64,000 bases of DNA from Elmis aenea (lineage: Eukaryota; Arthropoda; Insecta; Coleoptera; Elmidae). The notes below the pieces were generated by a model. It was not told the origin of the DNA. It worked only from the letters and a program-made list of their open reading frames with translations, and did no database searches. The translations under genes and the position numbers were made by a program. Location: contig OX393576.1 in assembly GCA_947652605.1 (NCBI GenBank), positions 12,488,575-12,552,574 on the forward strand, given 5' to 3'. This document shows positions 11,601-22,900 of this stretch, in pieces (the first letter of the stretch is position 1; each line of letters starts with the position of its first letter).

Positions 11601-14600
11601 GCGAGAATTTCTTTCATAATCTTGTTACATTCTTCATGAATATAAAATAAGTTCAAAATATTCGTGTTTGAATACTCTTGATCATCCATTTTCATGGATA
11701 CTTCAGACAAACGCAATAAAATTGGTTGACGGTTAAAGCACAGCTGTGGTTAAAGTATTGGCATTTGTTGTCATTTCCAAGGCCGACTATTTAAAAATGT
11801 TGCAGTTTCTCTTAACTTTAAAAAAAATTCTTAACAACTCGAAAATTGTTGCAGATAGGTATAGGAAATGCTGATACAGATTGATGCAGAATGTAATTTT
11901 GCATTAGAAAATGAAAAAAAAGTTTGGGCATTGTATTTGAAAAAAACGAATTTTACTGGGCTGAAGTTGTATTTAAAAAAAATTAAATTTTGGACACCCT
12001 GTAAGCAATGCATCGATTGCAAAAATTCCAAGATGTACTCCAAGGTTTCTTCTAGGCATGGTCTAAATTTAAGCGTTTTTTCTTCAAAAATGGAGGCCTT
12101 GGATAATATTAAGAATCACGATGAAAATCAAAAAATTCCAAAAATCTAAAAAATGACTGCACTTAGGTATAGGGAATGCTAATTAAAGTCCCTCTAAAAT
12201 AACGTTTTAAATCCAAATAAGCAATAAAAAATACACCATTGTATTTGAAATAAGAAAGTACACGTCAACTTCCTGTATTTCCGGAAGTATCGCCATCTTG
12301 AAAATATTTTCAGTAAACAGATCAGATGCCATTATGGTCATAACCAAAATTTCAGATCCATACCCTTTTTCATTCCTTATATATTTTTAAGTACCGGTCT
12401 CAATCAATCACCCTGTATATTTTTTCGGTTTTTCAAATTAAATAATTTTGCTTGTGCAAAAAAATTATAAATTTTTTTTTTTCAGAAAACTACGACTTGT
12501 ATTAACAAATAGAGTCATTAAATATCTTAACGAACAAGCCCACAAAAAACCAGGCGAGTACGAGAAATTTTATGCCGATTATGGACTGTTTTTGAAAGAA
12601 GGTATCATCACAAATACGGACCAAATGGAAAAGGTAAGAATTTAAAACCGTATTAAACAATAAGACTTTATTTTTAACCAAGTATACAATATGTTGTGAA
12701 AGAGCGCCACAAAACCATAATAAAAAACAGAATACTGCATAAACGATATTTAAAATATTTCACTAGCCGTTCCGTCTTCGTTGCTAACTAAATCGTCATC
12801 ACTGTCATCAGTAGGTAAAACTTCTTCGTCTTCGTTTTCTTCAGATACTATAGTACTTTGTGATAGTATATCTTCACCGTGCAAATCTTTATTTCGCAAC
12901 GTCCCCATCCAAAAAGCCGCAGAACAATTATTAGCGACCAGGGCCCCCTTAACACGAAACAGCAACGTTTCTAGAGTCAATCGAAACTGTGGAACATACG
13001 CGACCAAACTAGTGTCCTTCGTGAACTTCGAGTAACAGCACAAGTGATGCAAGAACCTCGTACTGGTTTGCATAGTTTTTAATATTTCGATGACCTCGTC
13101 GGTCTTGGATCGCAGCATTATTTCCAAAATCGGGACGCCGCGTATTAGAAACACTTTCAGAATCGCGATGGATCTTTTTAAGAACCAGACTAGGTTGGTT
13201 TTAGTTTCTTGGACTTTAGCTATCGCCGAGAGGCCGAGCATCAAGTGTGCCGTGTCCCGCCACAGAACTAGATGTTGATCGTTCGTTAGGGAAGCGACTT
13301 CTGTGCGCACGGCTCCGTACAGTCCGTTGCAGAGGTGCCTGTATAAGATGTGGAAGTTGGCTTTGTTGATGCTCGCAAACATGGGGAGGGCATCGTCCTT
13401 AGCCTTGATGTTCGACGCTTGGTTTTGTAAAGTCGGTATAAGGTCGTTGAGAGTCTGTACATCAGCACCGTTAACATGAGCCTTAACCAACATGTTGATG
13501 TTCTCTGATGCATTTTTGCCCGTGTCTGGCAGACCGTTAACATTATACCAGGTTCTCGTGAGCAGCTTTCCGCTAACCATCACAATCTTCTTCTTGCAAT
13601 CGGGATTCGAGTTGATAGCGTACAGGGCCTCCATGATTTGTACTAAATTCACCGCCGCGGGCAGGTACAGGCAGTAATCGATGTACATTAAGAGCTTGCT
13701 TGTAAACGCCATCATCATACGATTCGCCGAATTTAGCTGCGATTGTTGCGGCTCGCGCAGGGCCGTCAAGCAATCCTTGAGTAAATTCAAGTGTTTCGAG
13801 TGTTGAAATCCCGACCAGCCGAAAATTAACGCGTAGCATTGCAATATGTAAGCGAACGTGCTCTTTAAATCGTGGGCCTCGGGCGTTAACATCGTTGTTG
13901 AATCGTGAATACCGTCGGCTTCGGCCAAGAGTTCCTTTATGCTGTCGACAACGACGCTCATGTGCCGGTCAATGTAAGGCAGGAGTCTCGCGCAGTCTGT
14001 GATTAAATTGGCCGGATCGACGACGTTGAGGTGCGAGAGGGTCAAATTTTTTTGTTTCGTCAAAATTTGCAGTTTTAAAACGAAATCTTTTAAGATGAAT
14101 TTTAGTTGTTTGATTTCGATTGTCCGTGTCTGTGACTGGGAAATTTGTGATGGAATAACTTCGGAATCAATTTTCAGGGGGTACTTAATCAGCAAGATCA
14201 CGTCCGTGTCCATTTCCCTGAAATGTATAGATTCGACGAAAGAACTACTGATGCTCTTTTTTTTACTCGATGTTGCGATTGTTTTTGACGACTGTGTGTT
14301 ACTGGATGTGGAAGCAATCGTTTCGTCCGCATTATTTACGACAGGATCAGTTTTGGCCTTTTTCCTCGGTCTCTTGACGGCTTTTTCATTTTTCGTCGGT
14401 GAAAAGGCATGTTTGACCGAAGCCGACGTATCGAAATTACTCGTAGGTAATTTGTGGTTCGGCACTTTTTCCATGCATCTCCACAACAATTGCTCGAGTT
14501 CCACCAACGCATTTAAACGTTCTATGACTTTGCTGCGTAGCTTTTTGCTTTTTTGTGTCACGAACGCGCTTATCGTTTCCCTGAACCAGTTGATGCAGTG

Positions 14601-17600
14601 GAAAACGCAGTCAGTTATTTGTTTTATTTGATCGGTATCGAAAAGGTCCAGATCGTCTATAACCGGCATTATTATTGGACATCCTAAGAGAGCGTCAATG
14701 GTAGCCAAATCGCCATCGTGTTGCCGATAGTGTAGCAGCCGTAGCAAACGAAATAACGGTGCGAGTGTTGCGATCGAATTCGCTTGTACCAAGCTCGGTT
14801 TTAGTGTTAATTCCGCTATGTTAACGGCTATGGGAGCTTCAACTTCGTCTAAGGAATTGAGCGAATATTGCATTGACATGTGGATGTCATTAATGGGATT
14901 GGAGACAGTTTCTGATACAAAAACGTTTTGGAAATCGTTCGTTATTGTTTCAAATAACCAGGTGAAGAAGTGCTTGTCTAAATTTGGGGTCGTCATCAGC
15001 ATCGATGTGAGTTGATCGTAGTAAAGACCGATAGATTCGGAGCAGCTTGATGTCGATGTGCTGGTCAGTTCCAGCAATCCTGCGGCTTCTTGTGCGACTC
15101 CTCGTGGTAAATCGGCTATTGACAAGATCGAATCGTCGGTGATATTCACGTCTGATTGATTTGCTGATGTTTTAACCACATACTTAGCCATCACGACTGC
15201 CGCTACAAGTCCCTTGTGCTTCACAGCCTTTTTCGAGCTTGATAGTTGTTTTCGTACCAACATATGGATTTCATCTTTTAACCCCGACATTGACTCAGCC
15301 GCATTTTCACCACACGTTAAACAACAAAGCAAATCGAAGACCTGCTTAACGTCTATGAGCTCTAACGTATCCAATTTTTCAAGCAGCCCCATCATCTGCA
15401 ACGTGTGCTCTTGCAACTTAGGATCTTCCAGAAACGACGATAAAATATTTAAAACAGGACCGACGCTTCTCGCATCGCTTGAACCAGTCGATAAAATTAA
15501 ATTATGAAGTATGTCCTGCCGTTGCGTGCGATCCGTTAATTCGTGACTGAACAACATCTTGTACATTACGGACGAAAATTCGACGAGGAGTGTTTCGTTG
15601 TGGAATTTCAGCAAACTCGAACCGATTTCGATGATTGAATTTAAATAATCCTTCAAAAATTGCGGAAGTAAATATTTTTTGAACATGTTCTCCAGAAGGG
15701 AAGTTTTGAACAGCCCGGTGTTAATTCGCTTCCTGAAAACAGCCTCAATGGTTCGTTTTCTAGAACTCCCGCTCGAATGCAACATAAATAGTATCAAAAA
15801 ATCAACAGCTTTGTGATCCGAAGGTGAACGCATGCCCGTAAGTACATTAATCCACGTTTCAGCCACAATTTTGGGAGATGACGACAAAGAATACAGGCGA
15901 TTAAATATTAAAACTTTTTGAGACACGGCTTCTTGGTTTTGCGACTCCGAAGACATTATCGTGTCTAAAGCGTTACGGATCTTTGTTAAAACAGTCGATA
16001 AGTTTTGGGTTTTGCAATCAATTATGAGGAATTCTAATAAAATTGGAAATATTTTTAAAGACGAACCCGAGGAAAGCTTTTGTAGTACTTGTTCTTGAAT
16101 TTCGTTGCGTGTATGGACATCTAAATTTAAGGAGTTTAGACAGTCGATTATGGCACCAGTTAATTCAGTATTCCCATCAAGTAATTTACTTAATTCTTTG
16201 GATGTTTGTTCGTTTTGATTATCAGGGACTATTTCAGGGATGTAATTTAAAATTTCTAGTTGAGACGCATATGAGGCAACATCTAAAATGTCCAGTAATT
16301 TTGTAGTGAGAAGTTTTGAATCGTTTAAGACCGATAAATACCGCAGCGGAGTTAATAATAATCGTAGCCATGTTGTATCATCACTGTCTCCTGTTGCTCG
16401 AGTTGTAGCGTGCTCCAGTAGCATATTAACAATCTCCGTTTGTAAACAAGGGACATTTAGTAATATTCGAAACAAACTTTCTTGCTGAACATTGGCAACG
16501 TCCACAACATCTAGCTCCACTTGTTCAGAGTTAACTTTATGTAATAGTGTTGGTGTTAGCGCCTTACGAAAGTACGATTCTTTTTTACATAACACTTTCA
16601 ATCCAGCGATGAACTCTTGTGAATTATCGGGATATAACATGTGATTACGCATTGTTTTGTTGATGTCTCGAATAACAAGCGACTGTTCTTGCGTTATTAA
16701 ATTTGGTTTGTTGTCGTACCTTAGTTGTACACCGGCTTCATTGAGCACTTCTTTGAAATATGCCATTTGAGTATCTCGATCACTTTGTTTCTGTTTATTT
16801 TGGGATAATTGTGAGCTCCGGTAGACTAGGCCCGAGGCCATAACACCACTGCTTTGTCTTGACATAATGCCACAAAAATCAGATAACTAAATGATACAAT
16901 AATTATTGTTGTTCAAGTTATATTGAGGTTAAATGATTGGCGCGCTTACTAACGTCAAGTACAAATGAACTACCAATCGGCACGGCAACCCAAAAAATGT
17001 CGCTCGAATACCAGTGGCGTAGCTTCGAAAATTCTTATAGTGATAAAAACTGATTTAAAAATTGATAAATTAAGTTTTAAAATTAATGTGAACACTTACA
17101 TATACAGAATAGGAAGTTAAATTTTTATTACATCGATAATCAGTAAGATGAGTGTCTTTTAAACTTTTAAAGAATAAAAAATTAATTTGTTAGTTTTTTG
17201 TGTCACAATGCGTTTTTTTCTTTGTATTTTCAGGAAGATATAGCCAAGTTGCTTCGCTTTGAATCTTCACACAAGGATGCGGGTGTAAAAATAAGTTTAA
17301 CAGACTATATATCACGTATGAAAAATGACCAAAAAATTATTTTCTACCTCGCTGCACCTAGGTAAATTCCAACTCATTTTGCGAAGCACATGATATAAAT
17401 TGGTGAACTTGTTTTGCAGCCGGACCTTAGCAGAAGCATCGCCATATTATGAATCGTTGAAAAGCAGGCAACAAGAAGTTTTATTCTGCTACGAACCTTA
17501 CGATGAATTAGTTTTAATGCAGTTACAACAATTTAGCAATTATAGATTGGTGTCTGTAGAAAAAGACATGCGTGATGATAAAGCTGCAAGTGATTTGACA

Positions 17601-18316
17601 AATTTAGGTGATTTTTTGTTTACGTGGTTAATTTTTTTGTTTGTTCTTATATCGTTTTATTGTAACAGGTGATGATAGTTTGAAACGTAGCGAAATTAAT
17701 GATTTAACGAAATGGTTAGGAGACACTCTTAAAGGAAACGCAGCGACGGTGCATGCAACTACTCGATTAGAAAATCATCCGTGCGTCGTCACAGTGGAGG
17801 AAATGGCCGCTGCAAGACATTTTATTAAGACACAGAGTCATCAAATGTCTGAAGATAGAAGATATGCACTTTTGCAACCTCGGCTTGAAGTAAATCCTAG
17901 GTAAAAAAAAAACAAGTGCAATCTGAACTTTAATACAGCTTCGTTCACTGTAATGATAATTAAACTCTTTAAAATGCCAATGTAGATTTCTATGTTTCTA
18001 AAAAAATGTTGTATAATCCCCACAGATATATACCAATTTTGTTGTTTGATTTTTAAAATTGTTTCCATTTCAATTGTTTTTTAGGCATCCCGTGATCAAG
18101 AAACTTCACAAATTGATGACAAGTGATCCTCCACTAGCAGAATTATTAGCTAAACAAGTAATTAAAAATCTTTAATGCTAGTTTTATTAGGATTAATAAA
18201 TTTGTGTATTGCAGTTATTTGCGAACTCTATGGTTGGTGCAGGCCTCGTAGATGATCCACGTGTTTTGCTGACTTCCATGAATGACCTTCTCACTAGAGC
18301 TTTAGAAAAACATTAA
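8653..18316 (+). CDS. Trap1: TRAP1, mitochondrial Hsp90 chaperone (13 exons)
   Basis: Hsp90-family ATPase of the mitochondrial matrix. Exons: 8653-8773, 8872-8967, 9023-9267, 9323-9394, 9554-9720, 9810-10156, 10212-10395, 12486-12633, 17234-17361, 17420-17607, 17669-17900, 18085-18157, 18215-18316. All junctions are GT-AG and in phase, giving 700 residues, close to the ~704 usual for animal TRAP1. The first ~35 residues are rich in Arg, Lys and Ser with no acidic residue, as in a mitochondrial presequence. The N-terminal GHKL ATPase domain shows [11 protein letters not shown] (about 104-114, with the ATP-contacting Glu and Asn), DTGIGM (155-160) and [11 protein letters not shown] (about 199). 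The middle domain shows [20 protein letters not shown] and the C-terminal dimerisation domain ends [10 protein letters not shown]...LEKH. Intron 7 carries a 1.9-kb foldback transposon and intron 8 contains the whole antisense FANCD2 gene. Identification is very secure; exon edges were read by eye. Confidence 0.96.
10544..12415. mobile_element. 1.87-kb long-arm foldback element in TRAP1 intron 7
   Basis: Begins TA-CAGGGTGATTGATTGAGACC and ends GGTCTCAATCAATCACCCTG-TA. The arms pair over several hundred bases (for example AGTTGACGTCTATT with GTACACGTCAACTT). A central palindromic part contains GTCGGCCTTGGAAATGACA and its inverse near 11780. ORFs at 10612, 11831 and 11868 lie in the arms. It makes up most of the 2.09-kb intron. 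Confidence 0.88.
12667..12672 (-). terminator. Probable FANCD2 poly(A) signal
   Basis: TTTATT on the + strand reads AATAAA on the - strand, about 80 nt past the FANCD2 stop. It lies only ~35 bp from the splice donor of TRAP1 exon 8, so the two opposing transcripts almost share this spot. Confidence 0.5.
12750..16865 (-). CDS. Fancd2: FANCD2, Fanconi anaemia DNA-crosslink repair protein (intronless)
   Basis: Uninterrupted ORF of 1371 codons, near the ~1450 of vertebrate FANCD2. With FANCI it forms the DNA clamp that is monoubiquitinated by FANCL during interstrand crosslink repair. Recognisable blocks in order are [21 protein letters not shown] (about 223-243), [17 protein letters not shown] (about 537-553), [51 protein letters not shown] and [20 protein letters not shown]. 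Lys551 in VKHKGL lines up with the monoubiquitinated Lys561 of human FANCD2. A basic serine-rich linker sits near 830-870 and the C-terminus is acidic (DSDDDL). The gene lies wholly within TRAP1 intron 8 on the opposite strand. Its stop is 116 bp from TRAP1 exon 8 and its ATG 368 bp from exon 9. The ATG at 16865 is the first in frame. The lack of introns is unusual, because vertebrate FANCD2 has many. Confidence 0.94.
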   Translation of the reverse strand: MSRQSSGVMASGLVYRSSQLSQNKQKQSDRDTQMAYFKEVLNEAGVQLRYDNKPNLITQEQSLVIRDINKTMRNHMLYPDNSQEFIAGLKVLCKKESYFRKALTPTLLHKVNSEQVELDVVDVANVQQESLFRILLNVPCLQTEIVNMLLEHATTRATGDSDDTTWLRLLLTPLRYLSVLNDSKLLTTKLLDILDVASYASQLEILNYIPEIVPDNQNEQTSKELSKLLDGNTELTGAIIDCLNSLNLDVHTRNEIQEQVLQKLSSGSSLKIFPILLEFLIIDCKTQNLSTVLTKIRNALDTIMSSESQNQEAVSQKVLIFNRLYSLSSSPKIVAETWINVLTGMRSPSDHKAVDFLILFMLHSSGSSRKRTIEAVFRKRINTGLFKTSLLENMFKKYLLPQFLKDYLNSIIEIGSSLLKFHNETLLVEFSSVMYKMLFSHELTDRTQRQDILHNLILSTGSSDARSVGPVLNILSSFLEDPKLQEHTLQMMGLLEKLDTLELIDVKQVFDLLCCLTCGENAAESMSGLKDEIHMLVRKQLSSSKKAVKHKGLVAAVVMAKYVVKTSANQSDVNITDDSILSIADLPRGVAQEAAGLLELTSTSTSSCSESIGLYYDQLTSMLMTTPNLDKHFFTWLFETITNDFQNVFVSETVSNPINDIHMSMQYSLNSLDEVEAPIAVNIAELTLKPSLVQANSIATLAPLFRLLRLLHYRQHDGDLATIDALLGCPIIMPVIDDLDLFDTDQIKQITDCVFHCINWFRETISAFVTQKSKKLRSKVIERLNALVELEQLLWRCMEKVPNHKLPTSNFDTSASVKHAFSPTKNEKAVKRPRKKAKTDPVVNNADETIASTSSNTQSSKTIATSSKKKSISSSFVESIHFREMDTDVILLIKYPLKIDSEVIPSQISQSQTRTIEIKQLKFILKDFVLKLQILTKQKNLTLSHLNVVDPANLITDCARLLPYIDRHMSVVVDSIKELLAEADGIHDSTTMLTPEAHDLKSTFAYILQCYALIFGWSGFQHSKHLNLLKDCLTALREPQQSQLNSANRMMMAFTSKLLMYIDYCLYLPAAVNLVQIMEALYAINSNPDCKKKIVMVSGKLLTRTWYNVNGLPDTGKNASENINMLVKAHVNGADVQTLNDLIPTLQNQASNIKAKDDALPMFASINKANFHILYRHLCNGLYGAVRTEVASLTNDQHLVLWRDTAHLMLGLSAIAKVQETKTNLVWFLKRSIAILKVFLIRGVPILEIMLRSKTDEVIEILKTMQTSTRFLHHLCCYSKFTKDTSLVAYVPQFRLTLETLLFRVKGALVANNCSAAFWMGTLRNKDLHGEDILSQSTIVSEENEDEEVLPTDDSDDDLVSNEDGTASEIF
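16866..17233 (-). promoter_or_regulatory. Probable FANCD2 promoter inside TRAP1 intron 8
   Basis: This 368-bp interval between the FANCD2 ATG and TRAP1 exon 9 must contain the FANCD2 5' UTR and promoter unless a distant 5' exon exists. It also holds an isolated transposon end, CAGTGGCGTAGC at about 17012, matching the terminus of MITEs elsewhere in the window. No TATA box is obvious. The role is inferred from position only. Confidence 0.35.
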
Positions 18317-18448
18317 ATAACACATCGGTAACATTATTTTTCACCTCAAATAGATTACAGTCATTCCGTTTTTTTTAATTTAACATTGTACTTTATCGTT
18401 GATAACTTATTTAAAATGGTCGTTATTTGGTATATACTGTTTTGTTGT

Positions 18449-18454
18449 AATAAA
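18449..18454 (+). terminator. Probable TRAP1 poly(A) signal
   Basis: AATAAA 133 nt after the TRAP1 stop codon, followed by a T-rich stretch. Confidence 0.6.
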
Positions 18455-19585
18455 TTTTTTGTCTTTACATAATTCATTCGTATTTTTTTTAACTATATTT
18501 ATATTGTTGGTTTTTATTTAGGGTGTTCAAAAAAGGATCAAGAATGGCCCCAAGCACTCCTGGCCTGAATCCCCTACAGTTTTTTAAAAAGTTTATTTGA
18601 TTCATCTAATGACTTTGTAGATTAAATGCAATGAATGGAGAATGCCTTTTAAACAATAATTGTTGTTAAAACATATCTTGCAGAGATACAAGATGTAATC
18701 TATACATGTTACAGATTAAGGTCATTAACTAGGCAACCTTTAAATCAACCATGTACTATAATTGATGCTATTTGGTAGGCACACCACACTTTAAGTACTT
18801 TAAACAAATGTAAAAAATATTAATTGTACTTTTACAACCCATTACTTTATTAATAATTGTGTAAAATCAATTTGCAGTTGTGTTCGAAAAACATTCATTT
18901 TCGTTTATTAATGACGTGAATTTTTAGTTAAATGAATAAACAACTAGGCATTAACAGGTCTTGTTAATCATTAAATAAACTACGAAAACTGTGACATAAC
19001 ACGTCACCTGCAATTTACAGTTTATTTTAAATAGTGTTATCTTACTACGTCAAAAACTGTGTAACAAACAGCAAAAGTGTGGAGCAATAGCTGTTGAAAT
19101 TAGTAAAAGCCTATGAAAACCAATTTGCAAGTTTTTAATATGGCAAATTTTTAAATTAACTTTTAGCAACATGTTTATTTTACCAAAGGTCAATTTCGAT
19201 TGATCATGGCAGTTTTTTAGATGTTTAAAATTATGTTTACTACTAATCAATATAACTAATTAAGATTAAATCATTTAAGCGTATTTTTTTGCTGTAGGTG
19301 ATCACGTTAACGATTTTAAATTACAAAAAATTTGTGTGTATTTAAATAATTTGCAACTGTCTCATGAGCTACAAGACAAATTTTAATAAAAGAATGAATT
19401 GTTCGTATTGAAACAAGAAAAGTACATTAAATCTTATAATTTTTATATTTTGTTCGTGTTGCAAACGCCGTTTAAGTTTTAAGCTTAATGATTTTGTAAA
19501 AAGAAACTTAATACGATGTTGCATTTGAACTACCCGGTGGTTATCGGCACGCGCGCCGGATACGGATCTATGGAGGAAACCATCA

Positions 19586-19593
19586 TCATGTGA
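19586..19593 (+). promoter_or_regulatory. M-box / MiT-family E-box upstream of V-ATPase c
   Basis: TCATGTGA followed by C lies about 400 bp upstream of the V-ATPase c ATG. It is a perfect M-box, the site bound by MITF/TFEB-type bHLH-Zip factors. That family activates V-ATPase subunit genes in flies and mammals, so the match is meaningful in context. An 8-mer also occurs by chance, so function is inference. Confidence 0.35.
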
Positions 19594-19758
19594 CTCAAAT
19601 ACTAGCCAAATACGTTTTAAAATAATAAGCGTAGCTAAAATTTTTACATAGTTACTGTAAGAACAATAATTTACATTTTATTTTACCATTATTTTAAATA
19701 CTATTTGCATAATTTACTGTATTTATTTTGTATAATACGGGGATAGGAAATTGTTCTG

Positions 19759-19766
19759 TGACGTCA
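19759..19766 (+). promoter_or_regulatory. Perfect CRE palindrome upstream of V-ATPase c
   Basis: TGACGTCA, the full CREB/ATF consensus, lies about 230 bp upstream of the V-ATPase c ATG. An initiator-like TCAGTG follows at 19910-19915. Binding and transcription start are inferred from motif and position only. Confidence 0.35.
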
Positions 19767-19990
19767 TGAGACTTAGTCAACGCATTGGTGCGTTTGTATT
19801 TCCCCCCAACAAACATTCCAATGAACGTAGACGACCCTACCACAATCCACCTGAAATTTTCTTATCGTCATATGACCAATCTTGCTGGCTGCTGTGTAGG
19901 CCATATTTGTCAGTGGGTTCGCTGATACAGTGGAGTGTTGTGTGCTTTAAATCTTTATCGGACCTGTAAATACTCCACATATATATAAAA

Positions 19991-22900
19991 ATGGCGCTAC
20001 CAGAAGAAAACCCCGTCTATGGACCCTTCTTTGGTGTTATGGGTGCTGCAGCAGCGATTATTTTCAGTGGTAAGTCGTTTTTTCGTCGTAGAAAACTTGC
20101 CGCTTACAATATTGATTGGTCAGATGACTGCTGTAATGTAGTGTTCTAAGGCTTTTACTTGTATTAAAACATCGTCTAGATCTAAGTAAATGTTAGTACT
20201 ACATCTTTTTTACCCTTAGTGCCAGTATACGCGTAAATTAAGTAAAAAATTGGGTTTATTAAAGGCTCATTACAGACATGGGCGTATCGCCAGTTGTATC
20301 CCTGACACAACGATTTTTGTCATTTACCCAACAAAATTTAATGATCCACCATAGTCTTTGTCCCGACTTTATGCACGTTTTTTCCAATTTATCATTTTTT
20401 CAATCGAAATTCGATTGGTTTGTGAACATGACCCACTTTAAGTGGTTAGGTCACATGCTTTGACAGATAGACCCGCCCGATATATTATGTATTGCTATAT
20501 TTCTCGAATGATTGAGTTTAAGTAGAATTGCAATTATGCGTTTAATAAAGATGTCAACATAAGTTATCGTTATTGATTTTAAAAAATAACTCATTTTAAA
20601 AGCGTAATTGATTTTCAAAGTTGAGTAGGGTACTAACTCGTATGGCAAGCACGTTTTATGTTTTTCTGCAACGGCTTTTAATCTTGAACATGTTTTGTAA
20701 AGAATTATGCACGGATTTTCCAAAAAGTTCCACGAATGTGACGAAACGCTTGAATCAGGTGTTTTTATGTTCAGGGACGTATTCTTTGTGTTTTTGAATG
20801 AAAACTGTTGCTTTATGTGTGAACAATGAATGATTGGTGTCGATTTTAATTGTTGATGATGGTTTTTGTTCATGAATTTAATAATTTTTACGATTAATTT
20901 GTTATAAAACATTACCGTCAAACAGGTGGGTGTAACTACTGTACCTGACAGACATGTGACCCCAAGGTCGTGATTGCTCGTGTAATCACATGCAGAGTCG
21001 GCCCTGTACACCTCAATCATAATTTTTTCATGCATATCGACCCAAAATTAAATTTAGCTCGTTTGAAATTATGTGTGTAAATATTTAGACTCGAAAACTG
21101 TGCTATTGCTTAAAAATAGACGAAAATGTTCTTGATTTTCATAGAACCGTTGACTTGATATCAAGACAATAAAAGTCCAATGATATTACTCACACGTTCA
21201 AGGGGAGCATTATTATTAGTGAAAATAAATTTGTAATTCGCTGTCTTGGCGCTTGTCCAACGATTAAGCTTGTAATACAAACATAACGCGATGTTACGAT
21301 CTGTGATTACGCGAAATTGAATTTTATTATTAATGATGCCTCGTCATAGATGATGGGTGACTGCACTCATCTTATACAAGCTTTTCACTAGCAGGAATTT
21401 AACGTATTGGGTATTTCCAGGTGTTGATTTTTCTGATTTTTCGAATTTCAATTAGCGTACGAAATATTTAATTGTGTCTGAACAACAGTTTTTATCAAAA
21501 AAGATTGTCGCCACTTCCCAGTTTTATCATCTGACGCTACTCAAGATAACGTACATTGGCATATTTTTTTATGGCTTCTTGTAACAATTGTTTTGATGCA
21601 CGTGACTGTAGCGTAATACGTACTACACCTTATGCATGTGTTACGGCCGTGTTGCAAAATCGCGTTTATCTATATATATAAAAGAGCTCGTTTGTTTGTT
21701 TGTGTGTTTGTTTGTTCGCTATAGAATCCTAGGTCCGTTGACCGATCGGGACCAAATTTTGCACAGTTACTATTTAGGACCCAACGGATCAAACGCCGTA
21801 TAAATAACGGCCGGAAATGCCCGGGAACGACCGGAAACGTCCGCCGGGTGCGAGCGCGGAGCGCGAGTAGTCTGCGATTGATAAAAGATAATTGTAATCA
21901 CCCGTGCAACGCCGGGTAAATCGCCTAGTTAACTATAATTCACGTTTTTTTTTTGTCGTTACGCAGACACTGTTTTAAACTTATCAGTTGTCTGTTATCA
22001 AAATTCCTTTCATACTTTTCCTGTAAACGACTTAAGTTGTACTGTACAGTTTACTTATTAAAGACTAGTTTTAAAAAAATGTGTCACTTTCTATGCAGAA
22101 TTATTTTCTAGTCAGTAAAGTCGCCGACAGAGACGACACCGTACTATTAAAAGTCCAACTTTATTGTTTATTTTATTTGTATATTACAGTTAATTATATT
22201 TTTGTGTAAATTCTTGATTTTCAAACCGTCATAGGTCAATGAAAATATGCAGGCTTTTATAACACTAGACGTAGTTTGTAGTTTGTACACGTATTTTACA
22301 CTTGAGGTGGCCAGTTTTTTTTTTATGGGCATCCCTACAGGGTGTCGCATCATTTTTTTTTTTTAATAATCCCAATAAACTGATGTAGGTTCTATTAAAT
22401 AGCAAAAAAAGCTGCATCAGGTGAAATTTTTTACAGTATTTTAAATAAGCAATTAAATTTGAAGGCGAACATATTTTTATTCAGACATGCATTATTATTA
22501 TTATACAGGGTGTTTCTTAAGTATTGCAAAACAAATCGGGAGGTGATTCCTTATCAAAAATGAAGGGGGGGTCTCATGTAATTTTTTTCCCTTAGACGTC
22601 TCCTTTCAAAGTTACACCCCCCTAAAGGGGAGCGGTAAAATTAGGTTTTTATTTTATTTCTTAAATTTGGATAAAAGTAGGAGAATGATATTTGGTAGAT
22701 GTTTTATACTTATTAAAAAGTTTCCCATAGTTATATTTTCAATCATCTCCCACCTTCGCAGGGGGCTGAAAAGTGCGAACCCTGTTGGTTTTTTAATCAG
22801 AACTTTTTGGTGGGTTAAAATTTTCCGAAACGAGACGTCTAAAGAAAAAATGTTATATGAAAGACCCCCCTTAATTTTCGATAAGGAATCACCTTCCGAA

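Noticed and set aside
13999..14631. 210-codon + strand ORF
   Set aside because: Lies opposite the FANCD2 coding sequence and is a shadow of its codon structure.
20451..21035. 194-codon ORF on the - strand within V-ATPase c intron 1
   Set aside because: It is the longest unexplained ORF, but its composition is that of random AT-rich sequence, no domain or splice context is recognisable, and it lies in a large intron. Kept as a weak possibility only.
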